Assembly (NCBI GenBank): GCA_002478885.1
Contig: DLKC01000053.1
Location: 1 to 64,000, forward strand
Source of the DNA: Chitinophagaceae bacterium UBA7600
GTDB lineage: Bacteria; Bacteroidota; Bacteroidia; Chitinophagales; Chitinophagaceae
Direction of reading: 5' to 3'
Length of the DNA: 64,000 nucleotides
Shown: positions 17,239-25,382 of the stretch, piece by piece
Layout: each line of letters opens with the position of its first letter
How positions within the stretch are numbered: position 1 is the first letter of the stretch
Position numbers and translations under genes: made by a program
The notes under the pieces: model-generated
Seen by the model: the letters and a program-made list of their open reading frames with translations, nothing else
The model's database searches: none
What the model was told of the DNA's origin: nothing

Positions 17239-19146
17239 ATGAAGAAATCACTATTATCGCTGGTTTGCAGTTTGGTTATAACTGCAGCATATTGCCAGCG
17301 GGCAAATACCATTTCAATTATCCCGGAACCGGTGCAACTTACACAAAATACCGGTGAATTTATTTTGCCAAAATCTATTACTATTAAGGCTGAAAGCAGT
17401 GCCGGCGCAGGTCTTGCTGCAGCATACCTGCAAAAAAGATTATCTGTAGCCACCGGCACAAATGCCGTAGTGAGTAACGGTGGCAAAGCTGCCATTACAC
17501 TTTCTATTAATAGTGCAGAAAACAGCAGCATTGGCAAGGAAGGTTATACTTTGTCTGTAACGACCAAAGGGGTTATCATGAAAGCAAACACTCCGGCTGG
17601 TTTATTTTATGCGGTGCAGACTTTTTTGCAATTGCTGCCTGGGGAAATTGAAAGCAACGAAACTGTGAATAATATAAAATGGTCTGCACCATGCATGGAG
17701 ATAACAGATTATCCCCGGTTTGCATGGAGAGGTTTAATGCTCGATGTTTCGCGGCATTTCTTTACCAAGGAAGAAGTGAAGAAATACATCGATGAAATGT
17801 CGCGCTACAAATACAATCTTTTGCATTGGCATCTTACAGACGACGAAGGTTGGCGTATTGAGATAAAAAGTTATCCGAAACTTACCAGTGTTGGAGCATG
17901 GAATGTAAAAAAAGTCGGCAATTTCGGATCGTTTGCTCCCCCCACGCCTGACGAACCGCGCAACTATGGTGGATTTTACACACAAGAAGATATAAAAGAA
18001 GTTGTACAGTATGCCAAAGAGCGTTTTGTAAACGTAATGCCCGAAATTGAAATGCCTGGCCACAGTCTTGCGGCAGTGGCTTCTTATCCCGAACTATCAT
18101 GCACACCCGGCGCTCAGTTTTATTCAGTACGATCAGGCGAAGAGATTATGGATTGGAGTGGGCCTCATTTTGAAGCGATGGTTGATAATACGCTTTGCCC
18201 CGCAAATGACCAGGTGTATACTTTTATTGATAAAGTAATAGGCGAGGTCTCTCAGTTATTTCCTTTCGATTATATACATGTTGGCGGGGACGAGTGTGCT
18301 AAAACTTTTTGGAAGAAAAGCCCCACAGTGGCCGCGCTGATGAAGCAAGAAAACCTGAAAGACATGAACCAGGTGCAGAGCTATTTTGAACACCGCGTAG
18401 AAACCATTGTAATGTCGAAAGGAAAGAAAATGATCGGCTGGGATGAAATACTAGAAGGTGGCCTCTCCCCTAATGCATCGGTAATGAGCTGGCGTGGAAC
18501 AAAGGGTGGAATTGAGGCAAGCAAATTGGGACATGATGTGGTAATGAGCCCAACAACATACGCTTACATTGATTTTATGCAGGCAGATGAAATAATGGAG
18601 CCACACGTTTACGCCTCTCTGCGCCTGAGCAAATCATATTCATACGAGCCCATTTCTGAAGGTATCGATGCAAAATATGTAAAGGGCGTACAAGCCAATT
18701 TATGGAGCGAGCAGATCTACAATATGCGCCAGGTTGAGTACATGACTTGGCCACGCGCATTCGCGATAAGCGAAGTTGCATGGTCACCGGCAGATAAAAA
18801 GAATTGGACAAGCTTTGTTGGCAAGGTTGAAGACCATATGAAACGCTTTGATGCCGCAGAAATAAAATATTGCCCCGGCATGTACGACCCGGATTTTAAA
18901 GTGGAGAAAAATGCGAAGGGTGAACTCGAGGTTTCACTCAGTACTGAAATAAACGGGCTCGACATATATTACAGTTTCGACAATTCTTATCCCGATCGCT
19001 TTTATCCAAAATACACAGGCCCTGTTACTGTTCCGAAGGATGCAACCCTGATGCGGGTGATCACCTACAAAGGCAAAAATGTTGTCGGAAGAATGAATAA
19101 TATGCCTGTTCTAACGTTGTGGCGAAGAGTGAACAATAAAGATTAA
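17239..19146 (+). CDS. Beta-N-acetylhexosaminidase (GH20)
   Basis: 635 residues with signal peptide MKKSLLSLVCSLVITAAYCQ. A GH20b-like N-terminal domain (residues 25-155) precedes the catalytic barrel, which opens with RFAWRGLMLDVSRHFF (160-175) and holds the catalytic Asp-Glu pair in HVGGDE (347-352). The end (LDIYYSFDNSYPDRFYPKYTGPV) is a small beta-sandwich found at the C-terminus of bacterial hexosaminidases. It removes terminal GlcNAc/GalNAc from chitin oligomers or glycans in the periplasm or outside. Followed by a strong terminator. Confidence 0.95.
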   Translation: MKKSLLSLVCSLVITAAYCQRANTISIIPEPVQLTQNTGEFILPKSITIKAESSAGAGLAAAYLQKRLSVATGTNAVVSNGGKAAITLSINSAENSSIGKEGYTLSVTTKGVIMKANTPAGLFYAVQTFLQLLPGEIESNETVNNIKWSAPCMEITDYPRFAWRGLMLDVSRHFFTKEEVKKYIDEMSRYKYNLLHWHLTDDEGWRIEIKSYPKLTSVGAWNVKKVGNFGSFAPPTPDEPRNYGGFYTQEDIKEVVQYAKERFVNVMPEIEMPGHSLAAVASYPELSCTPGAQFYSVRSGEEIMDWSGPHFEAMVDNTLCPANDQVYTFIDKVIGEVSQLFPFDYIHVGGDECAKTFWKKSPTVAALMKQENLKDMNQVQSYFEHRVETIVMSKGKKMIGWDEILEGGLSPNASVMSWRGTKGGIEASKLGHDVVMSPTTYAYIDFMQADEIMEPHVYASLRLSKSYSYEPISEGIDAKYVKGVQANLWSEQIYNMRQVEYMTWPRAFAISEVAWSPADKKNWTSFVGKVEDHMKRFDAAEIKYCPGMYDPDFKVEKNAKGELEVSLSTEINGLDIYYSFDNSYPDRFYPKYTGPVTVPKDATLMRVITYKGKNVVGRMNNMPVLTLWRRVNNKD

Positions 19147-19165
19147 GTCATCATCATTCGCAATT

Positions 19166-19195
19166 AAAAGGCCACCGCAAGGTGGTCTTTTTTTG
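19166..19195 (+). terminator. Rho-independent terminator of the hexosaminidase gene
   Basis: AGGCCACC-GCAA-GGTGGTCT hairpin with a GNRA loop, followed by a run of Ts at 19188-19194. Confidence 0.85.
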
Positions 19196-19224
19196 TCCGG
19201 CATTTGAATATGTATTAAGCTTTG

Positions 19225-19244
19225 GTTGCGTTGCACACTTGATC
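19225..19244 (+). repeat. Family A-like repeat, diverged
   Basis: GTTGCGTTGCACACTTGATC, three or four changes from consensus, one of them inside the dyad. Confidence 0.5.
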
Positions 19245-19302
19245 ACTTTGTTCTTAACACACATGAAAAAAATTAAATTTTACAAAAGCTGTCAACTCGC
19301 TT

Positions 19303-19310
19303 TACATTAG
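19303..19310 (+). promoter_or_regulatory. Candidate -7 box of the DUF3472 gene
   Basis: TACATTAG, one mismatch to TANNTTTG, followed by CAGC and the ATG at 19315: the same spacing as at 21361 and 23693. Confidence 0.35.
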
Positions 19311-19314
19311 CAGC

Positions 19315-20607
19315 ATGACAAAGCATAGTAAATGGCTGTTAGCAATTTTGCTGTCGACCTGTATCATTTATGCTTCGAATATATATGGTCAAAGCATAAA
19401 AATCAGCATACCGTTAGGAGGCAATTGCTTCATTACTTCCAAAGAGAAAACGACAGACAGTATTGCAGATGCCGGTATCGTGAAGTGGGCCGAAGCTGCT
19501 ACGGTATTCAGCATTTATTTTAGAAATGATCAACCTTGCATTGTGCAATTGGGGTTGGCGGATGCTTCAAAAGGAAGGGGTAGTATAAGTGCATTGGTTG
19601 ACGAAAACAAAACCAGCTTTAGCTTCAATAACAAAGGAGCCGAAGTTTTTGACAAGAAGCGTTTTCAGCTTACCCCGGGATATCATCACATTCAACTTAA
19701 AGGCCTGAAAAAAACAGGCGAAAACTATGCGATTATAACTGATCTCTTGCTAAAGACCGACGCTCCGGATTCTATTTTTCATTTTGTGAGAGAAAATTCG
19801 GGAAGCCGCTACTACTGGGGTAGACGAGGCCCTTCCCTGCACTTGAACTACCAGGCGCCAGAGGACAAAAACATCGAATGGTTTTATAATGAGCTCACCG
19901 TTAATAAAGGCGATGATGCGATTGGTTCTTATTTTATGGCTAACGGATTTAAAGAAGGTTATTTCGGGATGCAGGTAAACAGTGACAGTGAAAGACATAT
20001 TCTGTTTTCAGTGTGGAGTCCTTACAGCACCGACGATCCTGCTTCAATACCCGACGATGAAAAAATCGTGCTGCTTAAAAAAGGCAAAAACGTTCATGCG
20101 GGTGAGTTTGGCAGCGAAGGTTCGGGCGGACAGAGCTATATGAATTACCCGTGGACAGCCGGAAATACATATCGGTTTCTTACCCACGTTAAACCAGATG
20201 ACAAAGGCAACACCGTTTTTACTTCTTACTTTTTTGCGCCTGAAGAAAAAGAATGGATGCTACTGGCTTCCTTTCAAAGGCCAAAGACTGATACATGGCT
20301 GACACGTCCACACTCCTTTGTTGAAAACTTCATTGATAGTATCGGTCTTCTTCACCGGCGCTGTTTTTACGGCAATCAATGGGCGCTTGATACAGAAGGC
20401 TATTGGCATGAATTAACAACCGCATTCTTTACCGGAGATGACATCGCTAATGTTCATTATCGCATGGATTATAAGGCTGGCGTTGATGGTAATACGTTTT
20501 TTTTGCAAAATGGTGGCTTTTCAAGCGATTACACTCCTTTAAAACAATACTTCAGCAGAAGGGCTAACAAAGTTCCGCCCAAAATTGACTTTGATAAACT
20601 TCCATAA
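19315..20607 (+). CDS. Exported DUF3472-domain protein
   Basis: 430 residues with a signal peptide (WLLAILLSTCIIYASNIYGQ). The first 140 residues form a carbohydrate-binding-like beta domain (DUF5077-type: GNCFITS, VKWAEAATVFSIYFR, GYHHIQLKGLKKTGE). The rest matches DUF3472: SRYYWGRRGPSLHLNYQAP, DDAIGSYFMANGFKEGYFGMQVN, ERHILFSVWSPYSTDDP. These proteins are secreted and often found near glycan-degrading genes; no activity is established to my knowledge. The GH20 gene upstream fits a glycan role, but a terminator separates them. A weak hairpin (20619-20640) follows the stop. Confidence 0.85.
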   Translation: MTKHSKWLLAILLSTCIIYASNIYGQSIKISIPLGGNCFITSKEKTTDSIADAGIVKWAEAATVFSIYFRNDQPCIVQLGLADASKGRGSISALVDENKTSFSFNNKGAEVFDKKRFQLTPGYHHIQLKGLKKTGENYAIITDLLLKTDAPDSIFHFVRENSGSRYYWGRRGPSLHLNYQAPEDKNIEWFYNELTVNKGDDAIGSYFMANGFKEGYFGMQVNSDSERHILFSVWSPYSTDDPASIPDDEKIVLLKKGKNVHAGEFGSEGSGGQSYMNYPWTAGNTYRFLTHVKPDDKGNTVFTSYFFAPEEKEWMLLASFQRPKTDTWLTRPHSFVENFIDSIGLLHRRCFYGNQWALDTEGYWHELTTAFFTGDDIANVHYRMDYKAGVDGNTFFLQNGGFSSDYTPLKQYFSRRANKVPPKIDFDKLP

Positions 20608-20674
20608 AAAAGACATCAATATCATTTGATGCCTTTGAAAAAAGCTTCATCCTTAGGCGAACGATGAACGGATT

Positions 20675-20684
20675 GCGACGCAAC
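20675..20684 (-). repeat. Family A-like remnant
   Basis: GCGACGCAAC only, preceded by CGAACGATGAACG, which also precedes the remnant at 46911; the two may be one truncated subtype. Confidence 0.4.
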
Positions 20685-20719
20685 GATATATCACCGGAGT
20701 TACTCAGCTGGTGCCGCAA

Positions 20720-21178
20720 TTAATACCTCGTAAATGTGTACCGCTCGATAAGCTCACCGTTAAAATAGGTGGCTACAAACTTGTTACCATAAAATGTTAC
20801 ATTATCAAAACTTAGATCAATGGTATTGTGCGAAGAATAATCAGACAAATGCATTTGCAATTGCTGATGCGGCGCATTGACATAGCTCCCAAATTCGTCG
20901 AAATAACCGCCTGATGCTGCGGTAAGATACCAGTTACCCCGGAGGTTTAAGCCTGCATCGGTATATTGTGCAATACCTTCATTACTCATGACGAACACGC
21001 CCGTTTCAAGGCCCGTATATAGACTCGTCCAGCCATATGCATCGCCTTCGGCAGCATCGGTCAGTTGCCATGTCCCGGAAATCGGGCTTACCGGTGGCAC
21101 TACCTGTACCTTAACGCAACTAGTGATTAAAACAGGGGTGATCAATAATAGAGCGATAGTACGTAAAGATGATTTCAT
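20720..21178 (-). CDS. Putative lipoprotein, lipocalin-like size
   Basis: 152 residues. Lipobox near residue 21 (LITSCVKV) after a hydrophobic stretch. The mature part (SGTWQLTDAAEGDAYGW, LNLRGNWYLTAASGGYFDEFG, NTIDLSFDNVTFYGNKFVATY) is all-beta in character and similar in layout to small lipocalin-like Bacteroidota lipoproteins. Function unknown. Convergent with the DUF3472 gene, divergent from the DUF4249 gene. Confidence 0.75.
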   Translation of the reverse strand: MKSSLRTIALLLITPVLITSCVKVQVVPPVSPISGTWQLTDAAEGDAYGWTSLYTGLETGVFVMSNEGIAQYTDAGLNLRGNWYLTAASGGYFDEFGSYVNAPHQQLQMHLSDYSSHNTIDLSFDNVTFYGNKFVATYFNGELIERYTFTRY

Positions 21179-21360
21179 GTTTTGATTTTTTGAATGGTTA
21201 TTGTTGTTTTCCTTACTTATGCAATCACTTCACCAATTTTTGTAAAAATGGATTAACAGTTGTGAGTTTGTATTTTCTTTAACTGGGGCTAAAACGAAAA
21301 GATTTTACAGCAGATTTTTTTTACGTGATCTTTTTTGCATTTATCTTGTTATAAGCGCAA

Positions 21361-21368
21361 TACTTTTG
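21361..21368 (+). promoter_or_regulatory. Promoter -7 box of the DUF4249 gene
   Basis: TACTTTTG, then CAGC and the ATG at 21373. A start site 4-6 nt after the box would fall at the start codon, implying a leaderless or nearly leaderless mRNA. Confidence 0.5.
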
Positions 21369-21372
21369 CAGC

Positions 21373-22269
21373 ATGAAATATACCTGGCTTCTTTGTGTTC
21401 TACTCTTAAGCGGCACGTCTTGTGAAAAAACCATTACCCTTGATGTGCAAGAGCAGGCGCCAAAACTTGTGGTGGATGCGTCCATAGAAAACGGCACACT
21501 TCCGATTGTTGTTTTATCAAAGTCGCTCAATTACTTCAGCTCTATTTCACCAGAAGAGTTGCAATCGTCTTTCGTGCACAATGCTATAGTAAAAGTGAGC
21601 GATGGCACAAAAACAGTGACTTTGAAAGAAATAACGGTAACTGACGACAGCAGTGGCTACTCCTCCTATTATTATACCTGCAATGTTAGCAATCCCTCGG
21701 GCATATTGCTTGGAAAACTGAATACCAGCTACCAGCTAATTATTACTACAGAGGATAGCCAGACTTATGAATCCAATACTACGATTCCAGATCCAACGAA
21801 AACATGCGATTCAATCTGGTGGAAACCAGCGCCCAATGCAGACGATACGAGTTTGTGCGTGATGTGGGGAAAGTTCACTGATCCCAAAGGTTTGGGAAAC
21901 TATGTGCGCTATTTTACGCGCATAAACAGCCTGCCGTTTCTGCCTGGCTTAAATTCTGTTTTCGATGACCAATTCGTTGACGGCACAACTTATAGCCTGC
22001 AGTTTGACATGGGCTGGGATAAAAACAGCCCGGAAAAACCCACCGGCGATGTATATGGTTACGCTTACCGCGGTGATACGGTAACGCTTAAATACTGCAA
22101 CATCGATAAGGCCAGTTATTCATTCTGGAATACCTGGGAGTTCGCATTTCAGAGTTATGGTAACCCGTTCTCCTCTCCCGTTAAGGTACTGGGTAACATC
22201 AACAATAACGCTTTAGGGGCTTTTTGTGGCTACGCTGTTCAATATAAAACTGTAATTATCCCCAAATAA
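21373..22269 (+). CDS. DUF4249 lipoprotein
   Basis: 298 residues. Lipobox SGTSC (Cys17) after a short hydrophobic signal. The body follows the DUF4249 pattern: ITLDVQEQAPKLVVDASIENG at the N-terminus, VKVSDGTKTVTL, LGKLNTSYQLIITTEDSQTYES, and CDSIWWKP. DUF4249 genes usually stand next to a TonB-dependent receptor and are thought to be outer-membrane accessory lipoproteins. Here no receptor gene is adjacent, which is unusual. Possibly an isolated paralogue. Confidence 0.85.
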   Translation: MKYTWLLCVLLLSGTSCEKTITLDVQEQAPKLVVDASIENGTLPIVVLSKSLNYFSSISPEELQSSFVHNAIVKVSDGTKTVTLKEITVTDDSSGYSSYYYTCNVSNPSGILLGKLNTSYQLIITTEDSQTYESNTTIPDPTKTCDSIWWKPAPNADDTSLCVMWGKFTDPKGLGNYVRYFTRINSLPFLPGLNSVFDDQFVDGTTYSLQFDMGWDKNSPEKPTGDVYGYAYRGDTVTLKYCNIDKASYSFWNTWEFAFQSYGNPFSSPVKVLGNINNNALGAFCGYAVQYKTVIIPK

Positions 22270-22312
22270 CAAAAGGCCCGGTTTACCTGTCGTTTAATAC
22301 GTAAGGCAACTG

Positions 22313-22320
22313 TATTTTTG
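22313..22320 (+). promoter_or_regulatory. Possible promoter box upstream of trxB
   Basis: TATTTTTG fits TANNTTTG but lies about 190 nt before the trxB ATG, with a family A repeat in between. If used, the repeat would be part of the trxB leader. Confidence 0.3.
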
Positions 22321-22362
22321 CACGTCTTTATTGTAACGCACCAAAAACAAGAGCAGTTTTTT

Positions 22363-22420
22363 TGTGGGCCCGACTCCGGTATCATTATGCAGCCTTACTT
22401 GCGTCGCACACTTGTACTGT
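22363..22420 (+). repeat. Family A intergenic repeat, forward copy
   Basis: CTTGCGTCGCACACTTGTAC core at 22398-22417, GGGCCCGAC block at 22362. It lies in the frame of an upstream extension of trxB, an argument against that longer start. Confidence 0.8.
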
Positions 22421-22508
22421 GAAACAACTGGCAGCGAAGCAAATGTTAACCGGGCAGCAAGAACGATTTGCAAAAATCAAACACCGCAATAGCGGCAAAG
22501 CAATTAAT

Positions 22509-23462
22509 ATGGAAAAAGAAGCAACAGAAAAAGTACACTGCCTTATCATAGGCAGCGGACCGGCTGGCTACACAGCGGCAATTTATGCCGCTAGGGCAAA
22601 TATGAAACCAGTGTTATACCAGGGCATTCAACCCGGCGGACAATTAACCATAACCACGGAAGTAGAAAACTACCCAGGTTACGCCAATGGTGTACAGGGC
22701 CCGGAAATGATGGTACATTTTGAACAACAGGCAACCCGCATGGGTGCCGATATACGATATGGCATTGCTACTGCAGTTGATTTTACCGGCCCAGTTCACA
22801 AGGTGCAGATCGATGAAGAAAAATGGATTGAGGCAGATTCTGTGATCATCTCAACCGGCGCATCCGCAAAATGGCTTGGCCTCGAAAGTGAGCAACGCCT
22901 GAATGGTTATGGCGTGAGCGCCTGCGCTGTCTGCGATGGATTTTTCTTCCGCGGTAAAGAAGTGTCGATTGTTGGAGCTGGCGATACAGCCTGTGAAGAA
23001 GCGTTGTATTTATCAAAACTCGCCACCAACGTGCACATGATCGTTCGCAAAGATGAAGACGGAATGCGCGCCAGCAAAGTGATGCAGGAAAGAGTTAAAA
23101 ACACTCCCAACATAAAAGTTTACTGGAACAGCGAAACGCTTGAGATATTAGGTGAAAAGAAAACGGAAGCTGTGCGCATTAAAAACAATAAAACCGGCGA
23201 AGAGCAAACGGTTCCTGTCAGCGCATTCTTTGTAGCAATCGGTCACCAACCCAACAGTGGTATTTTTAAACCATGGATTGAAATGGATGAATCGGGATAT
23301 ATTCAAACGGTTCCCGGAACCTCCAAAACAAATATTGAGGGTGTTTTCGCTGCCGGCGATGTGCAGGATAAAATTTACAGGCAGGCGGTTACAGCGGCCG
23401 GCAGCGGATGTATGGCGGCGCTCGATGCTGAAAGATATTTAAGCGCAAAGCATTTGGTTTAA
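22509..23462 (+). CDS. trxB: Thioredoxin-disulfide reductase
   Basis: 317 residues; passes electrons from NADPH through FAD to thioredoxin. FAD-binding GSGPAG at residues 15-20, redox-active CAVC at 139-142, NADPH-binding VGAGDTACEEA after it, and a second FAD motif near the C-terminus (GVFAAGDVQDKIYRQAVTAAGSGCMAA). The start at 22509 gives the normal family length and places the first strand right after it. The in-frame ATG at 22362 would add 49 residues, including repeat-derived sequence, and was rejected. A family C element follows 40 nt after the stop. Confidence 0.96.
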   Translation: MEKEATEKVHCLIIGSGPAGYTAAIYAARANMKPVLYQGIQPGGQLTITTEVENYPGYANGVQGPEMMVHFEQQATRMGADIRYGIATAVDFTGPVHKVQIDEEKWIEADSVIISTGASAKWLGLESEQRLNGYGVSACAVCDGFFFRGKEVSIVGAGDTACEEALYLSKLATNVHMIVRKDEDGMRASKVMQERVKNTPNIKVYWNSETLEILGEKKTEAVRIKNNKTGEEQTVPVSAFFVAIGHQPNSGIFKPWIEMDESGYIQTVPGTSKTNIEGVFAAGDVQDKIYRQAVTAAGSGCMAALDAERYLSAKHLV

Positions 23463-23501
23463 AATATTGGGAACGGGCGGCAGTGCAATAAATAAACACT
23501 T

Positions 23502-23610
23502 TTGCGACGCTCCGTTCAACACCTGCATATTATGGCAACGAAACTCCGGGTAGTAACCCGGAGTTCTTAATAAGATGCCACATGCAATAGTGCCGAACGG
23601 AGCGTCGCAA
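23502..23610. repeat. Family C element with inverted ends and inner hairpin
   Basis: Ends TTGCGACGCTCCGTTC (23502-23517) and its exact reverse complement (23595-23610). Inside is a perfect 10-bp stem with an AGTA loop, AACTCCGGGT/ACCCGGAGTT (23542-23565), which could end trxB transcription though no T-run follows. Confidence 0.8.
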
Positions 23611-23671
23611 GCAAAGATGCCATTCGCACAAAAGTTGGGCACCAAAATATTGAATCGTAAAAGCTTAATCG

Positions 23672-23700
23672 TTGAATCGCAAAATGGAATCATAGATTTG
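23672..23700 (+). promoter_or_regulatory. Promoter of the folB operon
   Basis: TTG at 23672-23674, an 18-nt spacer and TAGATTTG at 23693-23700, a good match to the Bacteroidota -33/-7 layout. The ATG follows after only CAGC. Confidence 0.55.
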
Positions 23701-23704
23701 CAGC

Positions 23705-24073
23705 ATGCTTACAGTTGAATTGAATGAATTGCGCTTTTTTGCCCATCACGGTTTATACTCGGAAGAAAAAAAAATCGGCGGCGAGTTTTTAGTCGATGTT
23801 TTTGTCGCTGCCAAACAGGTTTCTTTCCCGGTGAAAGATATCAACGAAACGATTGATTACTCGGCCATTTACCAGCTTATTCAAAACATTATGCAAGAAC
23901 CGGAGCCCTTACTGGAAACGGTTGCCGGAAAAATTGTGCAGGCAATTTTTAATAAATTTTCACATGCCGATACCGTAACGACAACTATTAAGAAAGTTAA
24001 TCCCCCTATTATTGCATTTGAAGGCAATGTATCAGTAAAGCTTTCTTTAAATAGAAGTGAAATCCATTTTTGA
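23705..24073 (+). CDS. folB: Dihydroneopterin aldolase
   Basis: 122 residues, the normal length. It splits 7,8-dihydroneopterin into glycolaldehyde and 6-hydroxymethyl-dihydropterin in folate synthesis. Family motifs: LRFFAHHGLYSEEKKIGGEFLVDVF near the N-terminus (GxxxxE with the FxxHG block), INETIDYSAIY in the middle, LLETVAGKI, and the C-terminal KKVNPPI that includes the catalytic lysine region. First gene of a three-gene operon; the next starts 4 nt after its stop. Confidence 0.95.
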   Translation: MLTVELNELRFFAHHGLYSEEKKIGGEFLVDVFVAAKQVSFPVKDINETIDYSAIYQLIQNIMQEPEPLLETVAGKIVQAIFNKFSHADTVTTTIKKVNPPIIAFEGNVSVKLSLNRSEIHF

Positions 24074-24077
24074 TCTT

Positions 24078-24851
24078 ATGCGAAACAAAACAATATTCTT
24101 GAGTAGCCTTGCATTGGCAATAATGATGATGATAAAGCCATCTGCTTTTTGCCAGGACATAAAATTACTGCAACAGGAGGCAGCCAACCTTGAAAGGCAG
24201 TTTAAAGAACCGGAAGCGCTCAACCGCTACAGCAGAATTGCAGAAATGAACCCTAAAGACCTGCCTGCGCTTGTAAAATGCACCGAATTGAATTGCAGCA
24301 TCGGTAACAGAACTCCAGACAAAAACGCGAAAAAAAGATATTACCTGGCAGCTGGCGACTATGCTCAAAAAGCTTACATCGTTGATTCGGCAAGTGCCGA
24401 TGCTAACTATGCCATGGCGCTGGTTGCAGGAAAAATGACTGAGGTGGAAGAAGAAAAAAAGAAGATCGTGGAGTTTGTCAATCTTTCAAAGATCTACGAC
24501 GATAAGGCACTCGCCATTAATCCCAATCATGCGAAAGCGAACTACCTGATGGGCAAATGGCATTACGAGATCGTGAATCTTTCCTGGGTAAAACGAGCGG
24601 CGGTCAACACCTTGTATGGTGGGCTTCAAAAAGGCAGCATCGACAGTGCTATTGCATACTTGGAAAAATCGCGGAGATTAGATCAGTATTTTGTCCGCAA
24701 TTATTTCGACCTTGCAAAGGCTTACGATTATAACAACCAGCCCGCAAAAGCAATTGATGTGCTTAACAAGTTGCTGAAGTTGCCAACCCGTACAGCAGAC
24801 GATGAGGGTCTTAAAGTTCAGGCTAAACAATTACTTGAAAAATTACAATAA
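24078..24851 (+). CDS. Exported TPR-like protein
   Basis: 257 residues. Start at 24078 (MRNKTIFLSS...SAFCQD) gives a clean signal peptide; an ATG at 24057 would overlap folB by 17 nt and weaken it. The rest is helical, with repeat-like segments: LERQFKEPEALNRYSRIAEMNPKDL, DKALAINPNHAKANYLMGKWHY, RNYFDLAKAYDYNNQPAKAIDVLNKLL. These look like tetratricopeptide repeats that mediate protein contacts in the periplasm. Precise role unknown. Followed 6 nt later by the acyl-CoA-binding protein gene. Confidence 0.8.
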   Translation: MRNKTIFLSSLALAIMMMIKPSAFCQDIKLLQQEAANLERQFKEPEALNRYSRIAEMNPKDLPALVKCTELNCSIGNRTPDKNAKKRYYLAAGDYAQKAYIVDSASADANYAMALVAGKMTEVEEEKKKIVEFVNLSKIYDDKALAINPNHAKANYLMGKWHYEIVNLSWVKRAAVNTLYGGLQKGSIDSAIAYLEKSRRLDQYFVRNYFDLAKAYDYNNQPAKAIDVLNKLLKLPTRTADDEGLKVQAKQLLEKLQ

Positions 24852-24857
24852 CAAATT

Positions 24858-25118
24858 ATGGAACTACAACGATTTTTTGAACAGGCAGTGGCCAACAGCA
24901 AGCTGCTTTCTTCAAAACCCGACAACGAGACTCTACTAAAACTTTACTCCCTTTACAAACAAGCTACGGATGGCGATGTATCTGCGGATAATGAACCATC
25001 GAACCCATTCGATTTTGTTGCCAAGGCAAAGTTTAATGCATGGAATGAACTAAAAGGCAAAACGAAGGAAGATGCCATGCAGGGGTATGTTGACCTCGTA
25101 AATCAATTAAGAGGATAA
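24858..25118 (+). CDS. Acyl-CoA-binding protein
   Basis: 86 residues, the full length of the ACBP four-helix fold. Diagnostic stretch LYSLYKQATDGDVS (residues 30-43) and PFDFVAKAKFNAWNELKGKTKEDAM with the ligand-contacting Tyr, Lys and Trp. It binds medium- and long-chain acyl-CoA in the cytoplasm, buffering or delivering it. Common in eukaryotes and present in Bacteroidota. Third gene of the folB operon; a terminator follows. Confidence 0.93.
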   Translation: MELQRFFEQAVANSKLLSSKPDNETLLKLYSLYKQATDGDVSADNEPSNPFDFVAKAKFNAWNELKGKTKEDAMQGYVDLVNQLRG

Positions 25119-25147
25119 TTAAACCATTTAACAAACAAAGTAAGCGG

Positions 25148-25176
25148 GCCATTGCAGTTGCAATGGCTTTTTTTTT
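25148..25176 (+). terminator. Rho-independent terminator of the folB operon
   Basis: GCCATTGC-AGTT-GCAATGGC, perfect 8-bp stem, then a run of nine Ts. Confidence 0.9.
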
Positions 25177-25206
25177 GTTTGCGGGCCACAGTAACACAGA
25201 TGTGGC

Positions 25207-25321
25207 TTTGCTTGCGACGCTCCGTTCAGCTACATCGCTACAATCGGCTCGTATTTGCATAAAGCGCTAATTTAATTTGCCGCATATAGTTACTGGCGTT
25301 GAACGGAGCGTCGCAAGCAAA
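25207..25321. repeat. Family C element with 22-bp perfect inverted ends
   Basis: Left arm 25207-25228 (TTTGCTTGCGACGCTCCGTT...) and right arm 25300-25321 are perfect reverse complements over 22 bp, enclosing 71 bp with no coding content. Same ends as the element at 23502 but a different middle. Confidence 0.85.
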
Positions 25322-25348
25322 GGTGCGCAACGAACAAATGCCGGCAAC

Positions 25349-25376
25349 AAAAAAGCCGGTACTTTATTACCGGCTG
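25349..25376 (-). terminator. Terminator of the penicillin-binding protein gene
   Basis: AGCCGGTA/TACCGGCT stem (25354-25361, 25368-25375), 6-nt loop; read on the minus strand it is followed by TTTTTT. Confidence 0.85.
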
Positions 25377-25382
25377 TGTTTA

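Noticed and set aside
23542..23565. Perfect hairpin as stand-alone terminator of trxB
   Set aside because: No T-run follows on either strand and it lies in the middle of the family C element; recorded as part of that element.
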